Below, in pieces: positions 34,967 to 43,643 of a stretch of DNA of 64,000 nucleotides. Position 1 is the stretch's first letter. Every line of letters begins with the position of its first letter. A model generated the notes under the pieces. That model searched no databases, was not told the DNA's origin, and saw only the letters and a list, made by a program, of their open reading frames with translations. A program made the translations under genes and the position numbers. The stretch spans positions 1,860,001-1,924,000 of the forward strand of contig NZ_CP065997.1 of the NCBI RefSeq assembly GCF_016127315.1, read 5' to 3'. Origin of the DNA: Achromobacter deleyi (GTDB taxonomy: Bacteria; Pseudomonadota; Gammaproteobacteria; Burkholderiales; Burkholderiaceae_B).

Positions 34967-35953
34967 ATGCCTTCCCTCTTTCCGGCGCTGGCGCGCCGCC
35001 GTGCGATGCTGGCCGCGGCCGGCCTGTGGCTGTCGACGGCTTTCGGCGCGGCGTACGCGGCCGACCCGTTGCCGGTGGTGGCCAGCTTCTCGATCCTGGG
35101 CGACATCGTCCAGGAAGTCGGCGGCGCCGACGTCAAGGTGAGCACGCTGGTGGGCCCGGACGGCGATGCCCACGAATACGAACCCACGCCCGCCGATGCC
35201 AAGAAACTGGCGGCTGCCAAGGTGCTGTTCGTCAATGGCCTGGACTTCGAGGCCTGGCTGCCGCGCCTGGTCAAGGCCTCCGGCTTCGCCGGGCCGACCG
35301 TGGTCGCCTCCAAGGGCGTGACGCCGCGCAAGTTCGCCGGCCATGGCGACGAGCACGGTGACAAGCATGACGACAAGGACCACGATCATGGCCATGCCCA
35401 CGACCACGGCGGCCATCACCACCACGACGCCGATCCGCACGCCTGGCAGAACCTGGCCAACGGCGTGATCTACGCGCGCAACGTGGCCGACGGCCTGGCG
35501 GCCGCCGACCCGGCCCATGCCGACGCCTACCGCAAGCGCGCCGATGCCTACATCGCCCGCGTGCAGGCGGCGGACGCGGCCGTGCGCAAGACCTTCGCGG
35601 CGATTCCGGCGGAACGCCGCAAGGTGGTCACCTCGCACGACGCGTTCGGCTATTTCGGCGATGCCTATGGCGTGAGCTTCATCGCGGCGATGGGCATCTC
35701 GACCGAGGCCGAGCCGTCCGCCGGCGACGTGGCCCGCATCATCGAACAGGTCAAGCGCGACAAGGTGCCGGCGGTGTTCATCGAGAACATCACCAGCCCG
35801 CGCCTGGTGCAGCAGATCGCCCGAGAAACGGGCGCGAAGGTGGGTGGTACGCTGTATTCCGATGCCCTGTCCAAGCCCGGACAGCCCGGCGCCACCTACC
35901 TGGAAATGTTTGAATGGAACGTTCGTCAACTCGCCGCGGCCTTGCAGCCCTGA
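34967..35953 (+). CDS. znuA: Periplasmic zinc-binding protein
   Basis: Cluster A-I solute receptor that hands Zn(II) to ZnuBC. The start at 34967 follows AAGGAGATTCACC and gives a signal peptide cut after GAAYA (about residue 31). A flexible His/Asp loop at about 128-155 precedes the metal site; the zinc-binding His residues are in DAHEYEPTP (near 65), DPHAWQN (near 158) and TSHDAFGYF (near 225). The protein is 328 aa. Its C-terminus overlaps the next gene by 40 bases. Confidence 0.94.
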   Translation: MPSLFPALARRRAMLAAAGLWLSTAFGAAYAADPLPVVASFSILGDIVQEVGGADVKVSTLVGPDGDAHEYEPTPADAKKLAAAKVLFVNGLDFEAWLPRLVKASGFAGPTVVASKGVTPRKFAGHGDEHGDKHDDKDHDHGHAHDHGGHHHHDADPHAWQNLANGVIYARNVADGLAAADPAHADAYRKRADAYIARVQAADAAVRKTFAAIPAERRKVVTSHDAFGYFGDAYGVSFIAAMGISTEAEPSAGDVARIIEQVKRDKVPAVFIENITSPRLVQQIARETGAKVGGTLYSDALSKPGQPGATYLEMFEWNVRQLAAALQP

Positions 35954-36597
35954 TCGCCGTGGCGGGTGCGCTGGCGGCTGGCGCCGCCGGCGCGCACCCG
36001 CACATGTGGATCGACGCCCGCGCCGTCATCGATCTGGACGAGCAGCACCGCGTGACGGCGGTGCGGCAGGTCTGGCTGTTCGACGAGATGTTCGGCGCCT
36101 ACGCCACGCAGGGACTCAAGAAGGGCAAGGGCGGCGCCTTGCCCGAAGACACCCTGAAAGGCATGGCGCAGGATTGGATGAAGGCGCTGGGCGAACCGGT
36201 GTCGCATTACTTCACGCGGGTCACCGTGGCGGGCAAGAGCGCGGTGTTCGCCGCGCCGCGCGATGCGCGCGTGACCTGGAACGCCAAGACCGGCCGGCTG
36301 GCGCTGGCGTTCACGCTGCCGCTGGCCGAGCCCGCCACGCTGGACGCCGCGGGCGCGCAGGTGGACATCTACGACCCGACCTACTTCGTGGCGTACGCCT
36401 TCGATGACAAGGGGGCGGTCGCGCTGGGCGGACCCGGCGCGGCGGCCTGCAAGCAGGCTTACCGCAAGCCCAAGGAACTGGATTGGAACACCATGCAGCA
36501 ACTGGCCGCGATCCCGGCCGATCCGGACGCGCTGCCGGAAGAGCTTTTCGCCATCACCAAGGGGCTGACGCACCGCATCGAGGTGCAATGTTCGTAG
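35914..36597 (+). CDS. DUF1007 family exported protein
   Basis: A 227-aa protein with a signal peptide (LIAVAGALAAGAAGA) and a mature start HPHMWIDARAVIDLDE, the hallmark of DUF1007. A similar family often stands before NicO-type nickel/cobalt transporters, and exactly this gene follows here. The mature N-terminal His-Pro-His suggests metal binding. It overlaps znuA by 40 bases and nicO by 10, so it belongs to the zinc operon. Molecular role unknown. Confidence 0.85.
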   Translation: MERSSTRRGLAALIAVAGALAAGAAGAHPHMWIDARAVIDLDEQHRVTAVRQVWLFDEMFGAYATQGLKKGKGGALPEDTLKGMAQDWMKALGEPVSHYFTRVTVAGKSAVFAAPRDARVTWNAKTGRLALAFTLPLAEPATLDAAGAQVDIYDPTYFVAYAFDDKGAVALGGPGAAACKQAYRKPKELDWNTMQQLAAIPADPDALPEELFAITKGLTHRIEVQCS

Positions 36598-37673
36598 GGC
36601 GGCGTCCGGCCGCCGCGCTGGCGTGGCTGTTCGCGCTGGCCGCGATGGCCTGGGCCGGCCTGGCCGACGCGCAGGGCGCGCATCCCTTCGGCGTGCCGGA
36701 GAGCGGCGCCGGCCTGGGCGGTCCCGGCTGGCTGGCGGGCTTCTTCGGCCAGGTCTCGGTGTGGCAGACCCATTTCTATCGCCAACTGACCGCGGCGGTG
36801 CGCGCCTGGCAGGCCGATGGCGGCGCCTGGCTGCTGATTGGCCTGTCGTTCGCCTACGGCGTGTTCCATGCGCTCGGTCCGGGCCACGGCAAGGCGGTGA
36901 TTTCCTCCTATGTGCTGGCCAACCGCCAGACCGCGCGCAACGGCGCGCTGCTGGCGCTGGTGTCGTCGCTGGTGCAGGCGCTGGTGGCGATCGTGATGGT
37001 GGCGGTGCTGGCGCTGGTGTTCAACGCCACGGCCGCGGCGATGAACCAGGCCACGCGCTGGCTGGAGCTGGCCTCGTATGGGCTGGTGACCTTGCTGGGC
37101 GCGTGGCTGGTCTGGATCAAGGCGATCCGGCCGTTGTCGCGGCGCCGGCCGGCGCGGGCCGCCGCCATGGTCGCGGCGCCGGTCGCGGTGGCCCCGGCCC
37201 TGAAGGGCGGCGCGGCCTTGCGTGCGATTGCGATCCACGCGCCGGCGCCGCACGTCCATGACCACGCTCATCCGCATGAGCATCACGATGATTGCGGTTG
37301 CGGCCATGCCCATGTGCCGCCGCCGGAGCAGGTGGCGGGGCCGTTGAACTGGCGTCGCGCCTGGTCGGCGATTTTCGCGGTGGGCTTGCGGCCCTGCAGC
37401 GGCGCGCTGATCGTGCTGGTGTTCGCGTTGTCGCAAGGGTTCTTCCTGGCCGGCGTGGCCTCGGCCCTGGCGATGGGCCTGGGCACGGGCCTGACGGTGG
37501 CGGCGCTGGCCTGCCTGGCGGTCGCGGCCGGCGGCGCGGCCAATGCGCTGGGCGCGCGCCTGTCGGGCGTCGCGGCGGCGCGTTTGCGTTACGGGGTGGA
37601 GGCCTTGGCGGCGCTGGCGGTACTGGCGCTGGGCGTGCTGCTGCTGGGTGGCATGCTGGCCGGCGGCGGCTGA
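36588..37673 (+). CDS. NicO/RcnA-family nickel/cobalt (metal) transporter
   Basis: A 361-aa inner-membrane protein with a signal-like first helix, then six or so helices. AYGVFHALGPGHGKAVISSYVLA near 90-112 is the family signature (HxxGPGHGKA), and RPCSGALIVLVFALSQG near 270 the second. Between them lies a cytoplasmic or periplasmic His-rich loop (HVHDHAHPHEHHDD near 225-245). Relatives move Ni(II)/Co(II), usually outward. Its place at the end of the znu operon suggests a zinc-related role, which is inference. Confidence 0.85.
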   Translation: MFVGRRPAAALAWLFALAAMAWAGLADAQGAHPFGVPESGAGLGGPGWLAGFFGQVSVWQTHFYRQLTAAVRAWQADGGAWLLIGLSFAYGVFHALGPGHGKAVISSYVLANRQTARNGALLALVSSLVQALVAIVMVAVLALVFNATAAAMNQATRWLELASYGLVTLLGAWLVWIKAIRPLSRRRPARAAAMVAAPVAVAPALKGGAALRAIAIHAPAPHVHDHAHPHEHHDDCGCGHAHVPPPEQVAGPLNWRRAWSAIFAVGLRPCSGALIVLVFALSQGFFLAGVASALAMGLGTGLTVAALACLAVAAGGAANALGARLSGVAAARLRYGVEALAALAVLALGVLLLGGMLAGGG

Positions 37674-37686
37674 CGCGCCGCCGCGT

Positions 37687-38688
37687 TCAGGACTTGCGGC
37701 CGGCGCGCGGATGGGCCTGGTCGTAGGCCCGCGCCAGGTGCTGGAAGTCCAGCCGGGTATAGATCTGGGTGGTCGAGATGTTGGCGTGGCCCAGCATTTC
37801 CTGCACGGCGCGCAGGTCCTGCGCCGATTGCAGCACGTGGCTGGCGAAGCTGTGGCGCAGCACGTGCGGATGCACATGGGTCGGCAGGCCGGCGGCCTGC
37901 GCGATCCGGGCCAGCTGCAATTGCACCACGCGCGGCGAGATACGCCGGCCACGGGCGCCAAGGAACAGGGCGGCGGCATCGTCGGCGGACGCGGCTGGCG
38001 GCGCCAGCTGCTCGCGCACGTCGATCCAGCGCCGCAGCGCCGCCAGGGCGGCCTGGCCCACCGGCACCGAGCGGCGCTTGCCGCCTTTGCCCAGCACGAT
38101 CACTTCGGCCTCTTCCAGGCTGAGCCAGCCGCGCGATTCATGGTCGGCCGAGCGCGTGTAGCGCAGGTCCAGCCCGACCAGCTCGGACAGGCGCAGGCCG
38201 CTGGAATACAGCAGCTCGAACATGGCCTGGTCGCGCAGGGCGGCCGGTTCGGTGGCGACCTTGGCCGGCGCGCGGTCGAGCAAAGCCTGGGTCTGTTCCA
38301 CCGACAGGGCCTTGGGCAGGCCGCGCGGCGCCTTGGGCGCGCGCACCCCGGCCACGGGGTTGCCGGCCAGGCCGATCGTCGGCGCCCACCATTGATAGAA
38401 GCCGCGCCAGGCCGCCAGTGTGCGCGCCAGGCTGCGCGGGCCGCGGCCCTGCGCATGCAGCCGCGCGACGAACTGGCGGATATGGCCGTTGGCGAGCTTG
38501 TCGAGCGGCTGCTTGGCGCGTTCGGCCAGCTCGATCAGGAAGCGCAGCTCGCGCCGGTAGCCGTCCAGCGTGTGGGGGGAATAGCGGCGATTGCTTTCCA
38601 GATGGCGCAGCCAGGCGGCCATCGGATCGGGCAGGGGGGCGTCCGGCGCTTGCGTTGGCATGGCGTGTTCCGAGGCCCCCGCCGTCAT
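37687..38688 (-). CDS. xerC: Tyrosine recombinase XerC
   Basis: Site-specific recombinase that resolves chromosome dimers at dif with XerD. The 333-aa protein has an N-terminal SAM-like core-binding domain (SNRRYSPHTLDGYRREL) and the catalytic domain with Arg in SSGLRLSELVGLDL, the HxxR motif HVLRHSFASHVLQ, and the nucleophile Tyr in TTQIYTRLDF near the end. A later ATG at 38661 is possible. It follows DUF484 by seven bases in the standard dapF-DUF484-xerC order. Confidence 0.94.
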   Translation of the reverse strand: MTAGASEHAMPTQAPDAPLPDPMAAWLRHLESNRRYSPHTLDGYRRELRFLIELAERAKQPLDKLANGHIRQFVARLHAQGRGPRSLARTLAAWRGFYQWWAPTIGLAGNPVAGVRAPKAPRGLPKALSVEQTQALLDRAPAKVATEPAALRDQAMFELLYSSGLRLSELVGLDLRYTRSADHESRGWLSLEEAEVIVLGKGGKRRSVPVGQAALAALRRWIDVREQLAPPAASADDAAALFLGARGRRISPRVVQLQLARIAQAAGLPTHVHPHVLRHSFASHVLQSAQDLRAVQEMLGHANISTTQIYTRLDFQHLARAYDQAHPRAGRKS

Positions 38689-38695
38689 GATCGGC

Positions 38696-39373
38696 TCAGG
38701 CCTTGGGCGCGGCCGGGTTCAACCGGTGCAGCGCCGCCGAGGCCAGCTGGCCGATGGCTTCCAGGAACGCGGTGCCCATCTCGGGCGTGAAGCGTTCGGC
38801 GTCGTCCGATCCCAGCACCAGCAGGCCGACGCTGACGCCATCGGCTTCCAGGCGCAGCGGCACCAGGGCCAGCGACTTGGGCTTGGCGTCCAGCCAGCCG
38901 ACGGCCTCGAAGGCCGTGTCGGTGCCGCAGTACGGCGCCTTCAGGCTGTCGGCGAAGGTGCGCACATCCTGCGTGACGGGCTCGCCATAACCGCTGTCGG
39001 GCAGTTCCGGCAGGTTCCACAGGCGCAGCGCCACGTGGTTCAGCTCGAACTGTTCAGCCAGGCCCAGGGCGATCTCGCCGGGCACCAATTGCGGATCCGG
39101 TTCGGACAGCAGGCGGCAGCACCATTTGGAGATGTGGCTGCCGATGGTTTCGTTGGCGGTGGCGTTGCGCACCAGCTCGTTCAGGCGCCACTCGAGCTCG
39201 CGGTTGCGTTCGCGCAGCGTGAGGATCTGGCGTTCGCCCAGCGAAATGGCGCGCGAGCCGTGCGGGTGCGGCACCTGCAGCGTGGCGAAGACGTCGGCGT
39301 GCTCGTCGAAGAAGCCGGGGTGTTCCTGCAGGAAGTTGGCGATGTCCTGGGCGGTGAAAGCGGTATCGGTCAT
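38696..39373 (-). CDS. DUF484 family protein (GAF-like)
   Basis: A 225-aa protein. The N-terminus FTAQDIANFLQEHPGFFDEHADVF is the family signature, with a short coiled coil near 50-70 and a GAF-like sensor domain after it (LALVPLRLEADGVSVGLLVLGSDDAERFTPEMG). It is conserved between dapF and xerC in gamma- and betaproteobacteria, but its function is not established. It starts four bases before the dapF stop region. Confidence 0.88.
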   Translation of the reverse strand: MTDTAFTAQDIANFLQEHPGFFDEHADVFATLQVPHPHGSRAISLGERQILTLRERNRELEWRLNELVRNATANETIGSHISKWCCRLLSEPDPQLVPGEIALGLAEQFELNHVALRLWNLPELPDSGYGEPVTQDVRTFADSLKAPYCGTDTAFEAVGWLDAKPKSLALVPLRLEADGVSVGLLVLGSDDAERFTPEMGTAFLEAIGQLASAALHRLNPAAPKA

Positions 39374-39377
39374 GGGG

Positions 39378-40271
39378 TTATCGGTTCAGCGCCATGGAGA
39401 AGACGAGCTTGTCGATGTCGACCTGGCCCGTGAAGACGGATTCGGCCGGTCCGGTCATGCGCAGCTGGTCGCCGTTCCAGGCGATGGTCAGCACGCCGCC
39501 GCGCGTCTGCACGCGCACCGGGGAATCGAGCAGGCCGCGGCGGATGCCGGCCGCGACGGCGGCGCAGGCGCCGGTGCCGCAGGCCAGCGTCTCGCCGGCG
39601 CCGCGCTCGTGCACGCGCAGGCGGATGTTGTGGCGGTCGACGACCTGCATGAAGCCGGCGTTGACGCGGCGGGCGAAGCGCGGGTGGTTCTCGATCAGCG
39701 GACCGACGACGGCGACGGGCGCGGTATCGACGTTGTCCACCACCTGCACCGCGTGCGGGTTGGAGATGGCCACGGCCGACAGGGCGACGCTGCGCGGCAG
39801 GTCGGCGGGCACGTCGAGTTCCAGTTCCCACAGGGTGTCCTGGCCTTCGGTGCGCGAAGTGAGTCCGGCGGTGTCGAACGGCAATGCGGCCGGGTCGAAG
39901 CGGGTGCTGCCCATCTCGACCGTGACCTGCTCGTCGTCGCCCTCGTCCAGCACCAGGATGCCGGTGGCGATCTCGGCGCGCAGCGGGTTGCGGTCGGACA
40001 GGCCCTGTTCATGCACGAAACGCACGAAGCAGCGCGCGCCGTTGCCGCAATGCTCGACCTCGCTGCCGTCGGAATTGAAGATGCGGTAGCGGAAGTCGGC
40101 GTCGGGCCGGGTGGCGCGTTCGACCAGCAGGATCTGGTCGGCGCCGATGCCGAAGTGGCGATCGCCCAGCGCGCGGGCGCGCTCGGGCGTCATCTCGATG
40201 GCCTGGCGGACCCCGTCCAGGACGACGAAATCGTTGCCTGCGCCATGCATTTTGGTGAAGTTCCAGTTCAT
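39378..40271 (-). CDS. dapF: Diaminopimelate epimerase
   Basis: Interconverts LL- and meso-diaminopimelate for lysine and peptidoglycan. The start at 40271 ([20 protein letters not shown]) is canonical and gives 297 aa. The two active-site Cys are in [12 protein letters not shown] (near 75) and [12 protein letters not shown] (near 225). It is first in the dapF-DUF484-xerC set and lies downstream of the lipid A acyltransferase genes on the same strand. Confidence 0.95.
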   Translation of the reverse strand: MNWNFTKMHGAGNDFVVLDGVRQAIEMTPERARALGDRHFGIGADQILLVERATRPDADFRYRIFNSDGSEVEHCGNGARCFVRFVHEQGLSDRNPLRAEIATGILVLDEGDDEQVTVEMGSTRFDPAALPFDTAGLTSRTEGQDTLWELELDVPADLPRSVALSAVAISNPHAVQVVDNVDTAPVAVVGPLIENHPRFARRVNAGFMQVVDRHNIRLRVHERGAGETLACGTGACAAVAAGIRRGLLDSPVRVQTRGGVLTIAWNGDQLRMTGPAESVFTGQVDIDKLVFSMALNR

Positions 40272-40330
40272 GGGGAGATTATCGCCCATTCTGGCCGGGG
40301 AAACCGCACCGGCGCTGGCCGGGCCGTGTC

Positions 40331-41221
40331 CTAGTAGATCTTGGGCTCGCCCGGCGGGCGGGTCTTGAAACGGCGGTGGACCCAGTAATACTGGCTGGGG
40401 CAGCGCCGCACCCAGCCTTCCAGTTCGCGGTTCAGGCGCGCGGTGGCTTCTTCCAGCGTGTCGTCGCCCGGGAAGTTCTCCAGCGGCGGCAACACCTCGG
40501 CGTGGTAGCGGCCGGTCTCCGGGTTCCAGAAATCCAGGATCGGCAGCACGGCCGCGTCCCATTTCTGGGCCAGTTGCGCGGTGGCCAGCAGCGTCGCCGC
40601 CTGGATGCCGAAGAACGGCGCGAACACGGCGCCCTGGCGGCCGAAATCCATGTCGGGCAGGTAGTACACCGGGCGCGGCGCGCGCAGGTGGCGGATCAGG
40701 TCGCGCACGCCATCCTTGCGGCTGACCAGGAATACCTCATTGAAGCGGGCGCGGCCGGCGGCCACCACCGCGTCGATGTGCGGGTCGCTCTGCGGCGTGT
40801 ACATGGTGGCCGCGCTCGGCACTTCCATGGTCAGGCGCGTGGCGGCCGCGTCCAGGCCGATGAAGTGCGGCGCCAGCAGGATCACCGCGCGGCCCTGCGC
40901 GGTCAGCTCATTGATGCGCTCGGCGCCGCTCTGCGTGACCATGTCCTTGATGGCTTCCGGCGTGCCGTACCACAGCACGCCGCGGTCGACGATGGATTGC
41001 GCCAGCGCCCGGAAGTGTTCGCGCACCCAGCGCTCGCGCACTTCCTCGGGTTGTTCCGGAAAGCACAGTTCGAGATTGCGGCGCACGATGTGGGCGCGCG
41101 ATTTGGCCAGGCGCACGGCCAGCCAGCCGAGCACGGCGCCGATGCGTAGCCGGGTGGACGGCCGTATGCGGCCGAACCATTTCAGCAGATTGACCAGTGT
41201 GCGCGTTTTCGATTCTTTCAT
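40331..41221 (-). CDS. lpxL: Lipid A late acyltransferase (LpxL/HtrB family), first copy
   Basis: Inner-membrane acyltransferase that adds a secondary acyl chain to Kdo-lipid A. The protein is 296 aa with an N-terminal hydrophobic segment, the catalytic HX4D motif as [12 protein letters not shown] near 117, and the end [20 protein letters not shown] typical of LpxL. Bordetella carries two such genes side by side at this place (lpxL1 and lpxL2) with different acyl specificity; which is which cannot be told from sequence alone. Confidence 0.9.
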   Translation of the reverse strand: MKESKTRTLVNLLKWFGRIRPSTRLRIGAVLGWLAVRLAKSRAHIVRRNLELCFPEQPEEVRERWVREHFRALAQSIVDRGVLWYGTPEAIKDMVTQSGAERINELTAQGRAVILLAPHFIGLDAAATRLTMEVPSAATMYTPQSDPHIDAVVAAGRARFNEVFLVSRKDGVRDLIRHLRAPRPVYYLPDMDFGRQGAVFAPFFGIQAATLLATAQLAQKWDAAVLPILDFWNPETGRYHAEVLPPLENFPGDDTLEEATARLNRELEGWVRRCPSQYYWVHRRFKTRPPGEPKIY

Positions 41222-41270
41222 GGATAGTTGGAGAGCTTGAGACCAGGGCGGCGGGGCGTGGGCGCCGGCT

Positions 41271-42137
41271 TCAGTGGGGCGCGGTGGCCGCGTCGTCAGC
41301 GGGGGCGGGCGGGGCGCCGCGCGGGGTCTTGTAGCGGTTGTAGCTCCAGAGATACTGCTGCGGACAGCGGCGGATCAGCGTTTCCATGGCGGCGTTGAGC
41401 AGCGCGGCCTGGGCCTGGGGATCGGCCGGCAGCGGCTCGGGCACCCGCACATAATGGATGCGCCAGCCGCGGCCGCCCGGCAGGCGTTCGCCGGCGGTCA
41501 GGATGATGGGGACGCCGGTCTGGGAGGCCAGTTTGCCCGGCAGGGTCATGGTGTAGGCCATGCGTCCGAAAAATGGCGCCCAGACGCCGTCGCCGACGCC
41601 CGGCGCCTGGTCGGGCAGCATGCCGACCGACTCGCCGCGACGCAGGGCCCGCACGAATTCCCGCACGCCCTGCATGGTGGCCGGCACTGCGTTGACCGCG
41701 GAGCCGTTGCGCGCGGTTTCCAGCAGCGGCGCCAGGATGTCCTTGCGTGGCGGACGGAACATCACCGTCATGGGCATCAGGCGCGCCAGGTAGCGGGCGG
41801 TGATCTCGAAACAGCCCAGGTGTGGAGTCAGGAACAGGATGCCGCGGTTTTCGGCGCGGGCCGCGGCCACCACGTCGTTGTCGTCGGACACGACCTGGGC
41901 CAGGCTCTGTTCATTGCGAAACCAGACTCGCGGCATCTCCAGGATCATGGCGCCGGCCTCGCCGGCCGCGCGGCGGGCAAAGGCCGCGTCGGGGTAGCCG
42001 GCCTGCGTCGCGTTGGCCCGCAGGCGGCGCCGGTACTTGCCGGGAAACGCATACGCGATGCGGCCGAGCAGGCGCCCGAGCGCGTGCGCGACGGGCAGGG
42101 GCAGGGATGCGAACAGGCGGAACAGGGCGAGCAGCAT
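41271..42137 (-). CDS. Lipid A late acyltransferase (LpxL/HtrB family), second copy
   Basis: A 288-aa paralogue. ATG 42137 opens into the membrane anchor (LLALFRLFASLPLPVAHALG); the longer frame is Pro-rich and not homologous. The catalytic motif reads HLGCFEITARYL, with Glu at the usual Asp position, near 112. It ends QYLWSYNRYKTPRG. A 49-base gap separates it from the first copy. The HX4E variant is common among LpxL2-type proteins. The pair probably makes a penta- or hexa-acylated lipid A. Confidence 0.88.
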   Translation of the reverse strand: MLLALFRLFASLPLPVAHALGRLLGRIAYAFPGKYRRRLRANATQAGYPDAAFARRAAGEAGAMILEMPRVWFRNEQSLAQVVSDDNDVVAAARAENRGILFLTPHLGCFEITARYLARLMPMTVMFRPPRKDILAPLLETARNGSAVNAVPATMQGVREFVRALRRGESVGMLPDQAPGVGDGVWAPFFGRMAYTMTLPGKLASQTGVPIILTAGERLPGGRGWRIHYVRVPEPLPADPQAQAALLNAAMETLIRRCPQQYLWSYNRYKTPRGAPPAPADDAATAPH

Positions 42138-42413
42138 GCGGCAAATGGGCGATATCGGGCATGGTGGTGCCGGTGCTCGAGCGAAAGACCCCACCCGTGG
42201 CACAAGCATAAGAACCGCATTTTCGCTTAAAATCGACTCGTCGCCGAGTTAACCGACAACTTGCGGGGCGACGGCAGGATCCCGGCGCGTCATGCGTCGC
42301 TTGCCAAATCCGCTAAAGCGTCGCGCCCAGATCAGCGTATGCCATGCAGTCCGGGGTGCAACGCGCCTCGTGAACCTATGTTCCGGCTGTACCGGACATC
42401 AAAGGACGCATCT
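42138..42413. other. Leader and promoter region of metK
   Basis: A 276-base gap between divergent genes. TAAAAT at 42228-42233 could be the metK -10, leaving a leader of about 175 bases. The leader is long enough for regulation, but I could not match it to a SAM, SAH or other known riboswitch. Confidence 0.4.
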
Positions 42414-43577
42414 GTGGCCAATAACGACTTTCTCTTCACCTCCGAATCCGTTTCCGAAGGGCACCCCGACAAGGTAGCCGATCAGGTTTCCGACGCGATT
42501 CTGGACGCCATCTTCACCCAGGATCCGAACGCCCGCGTGGCGGCGGAAACCCTGTGCAACACGGGCCTGGTCGTGCTGGCCGGTGAGATCACCACCACCG
42601 CCAACGTCGACTACATCCAGGTCGCGCGCGACACGATCCGCCGCATCGGCTACGACAACACCGAGTACGGCATCGACTACAAGGGCTGCGCGGTGCTGGT
42701 CGCCTACGACAAGCAATCGCCGGACATCGCCCAGGGCGTGGACCGCAGCTCGGAAGACTACCTGAACCAGGGCGCGGGCGACCAAGGCCTGATGTTCGGC
42801 TACGCGTGCGACGAAACCCCCGACCTGATGCCGGCCCCGATCTGGTACGCGCACCGCCTGGTGCAGCGCCAGAGCGAACTGCGCAAGGACGGCCGCCTGG
42901 CGTGGCTGCGCCCTGACGCCAAGTCGCAAGTGACCTTCCGCTACGTCGACGGCCGCCCGGCCGAAGTCGACACCGTGGTGCTCTCGACCCAGCACGCGCC
43001 GGAAGTCTCGCAAGAGACCATCCGCGAAGCCGTGATCGAGGACATCATCAAGCCCAGCTTCCCCGACGGCCTGATCACGCCCAAGACCAAGTTCCTGGTC
43101 AACCCGACCGGCCGCTTCGTCATCGGCGGCCCGCAGGGCGATTGCGGCCTGACCGGCCGCAAGATCATCGTCGACACCTACGGCGGCGCTTGCCCGCACG
43201 GTGGCGGCGCGTTCTCGGGCAAGGATCCGTCCAAGGTCGACCGTTCGGCCGCCTACGCCGCCCGCTACGTGGCCAAGAACATCGTGGCCGCCGGCCTGGC
43301 GCGCCAGTGCCAGGTGCAGGTCAGCTACGCCATCGGCGTGGCCGAACCCATCAACATCACCGTCTACACCGAAGGCACCGGCGTCATTCCCGACGACCAG
43401 ATCGCCAAGCTGGTGCGCGAGCATTTCGACCTGCGTCCGAAGGGCATCGTCAACATGCTGGACCTGCTGCGCCCGATCTACACCAAGACCGCCGCGTATG
43501 GCCACTTCGGCCGTTCCGAGCCGGAATTCTCGTGGGAAGCCACGGACAAGGTCCAGGAACTGAAGAAGGGCGTGTAA
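42414..43577 (+). CDS. metK: S-adenosylmethionine synthetase
   Basis: Makes SAM from methionine and ATP. GTG 42414 ([24 protein letters not shown]) is chosen; AAAGGAC lies eight bases upstream and this is where MetK homology begins, giving 387 aa. GHPDKVADQ binds ATP and magnesium, [12 protein letters not shown] near 118 is the first signature, and [21 protein letters not shown] near 262 the second. A perfect terminator follows 20 bases after the stop. Confidence 0.95.
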   Translation: MANNDFLFTSESVSEGHPDKVADQVSDAILDAIFTQDPNARVAAETLCNTGLVVLAGEITTTANVDYIQVARDTIRRIGYDNTEYGIDYKGCAVLVAYDKQSPDIAQGVDRSSEDYLNQGAGDQGLMFGYACDETPDLMPAPIWYAHRLVQRQSELRKDGRLAWLRPDAKSQVTFRYVDGRPAEVDTVVLSTQHAPEVSQETIREAVIEDIIKPSFPDGLITPKTKFLVNPTGRFVIGGPQGDCGLTGRKIIVDTYGGACPHGGGAFSGKDPSKVDRSAAYAARYVAKNIVAAGLARQCQVQVSYAIGVAEPINITVYTEGTGVIPDDQIAKLVREHFDLRPKGIVNMLDLLRPIYTKTAAYGHFGRSEPEFSWEATDKVQELKKGV

Positions 43578-43597
43578 CGCATCCTTCCAAAGTAAAA

Positions 43598-43625
43598 AAA
43601 GCCCCGGCATGCCGGGGCTTTTTCA
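43598..43625 (+). terminator. Intrinsic terminator of metK
   Basis: AAAGCCCCGGCATGCCGGGGCTTT is a perfect palindrome followed by TTTT. The A-run on its left makes it usable on the minus strand as well, after the amidase gene. Confidence 0.9.
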
Positions 43626-43643
43626 TGGGCGCGATCGTTGCGG

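Noticed and set aside
37687-38688. Integrase of a mobile element
   Set aside because: The tyrosine recombinase sits in the conserved dapF-DUF484-xerC order and has XerC length and motifs.
42234-42413. SAM riboswitch in the metK leader
   Set aside because: The leader is long, but I could not find the conserved blocks of SAM-I, SAM-II or SAH motifs.
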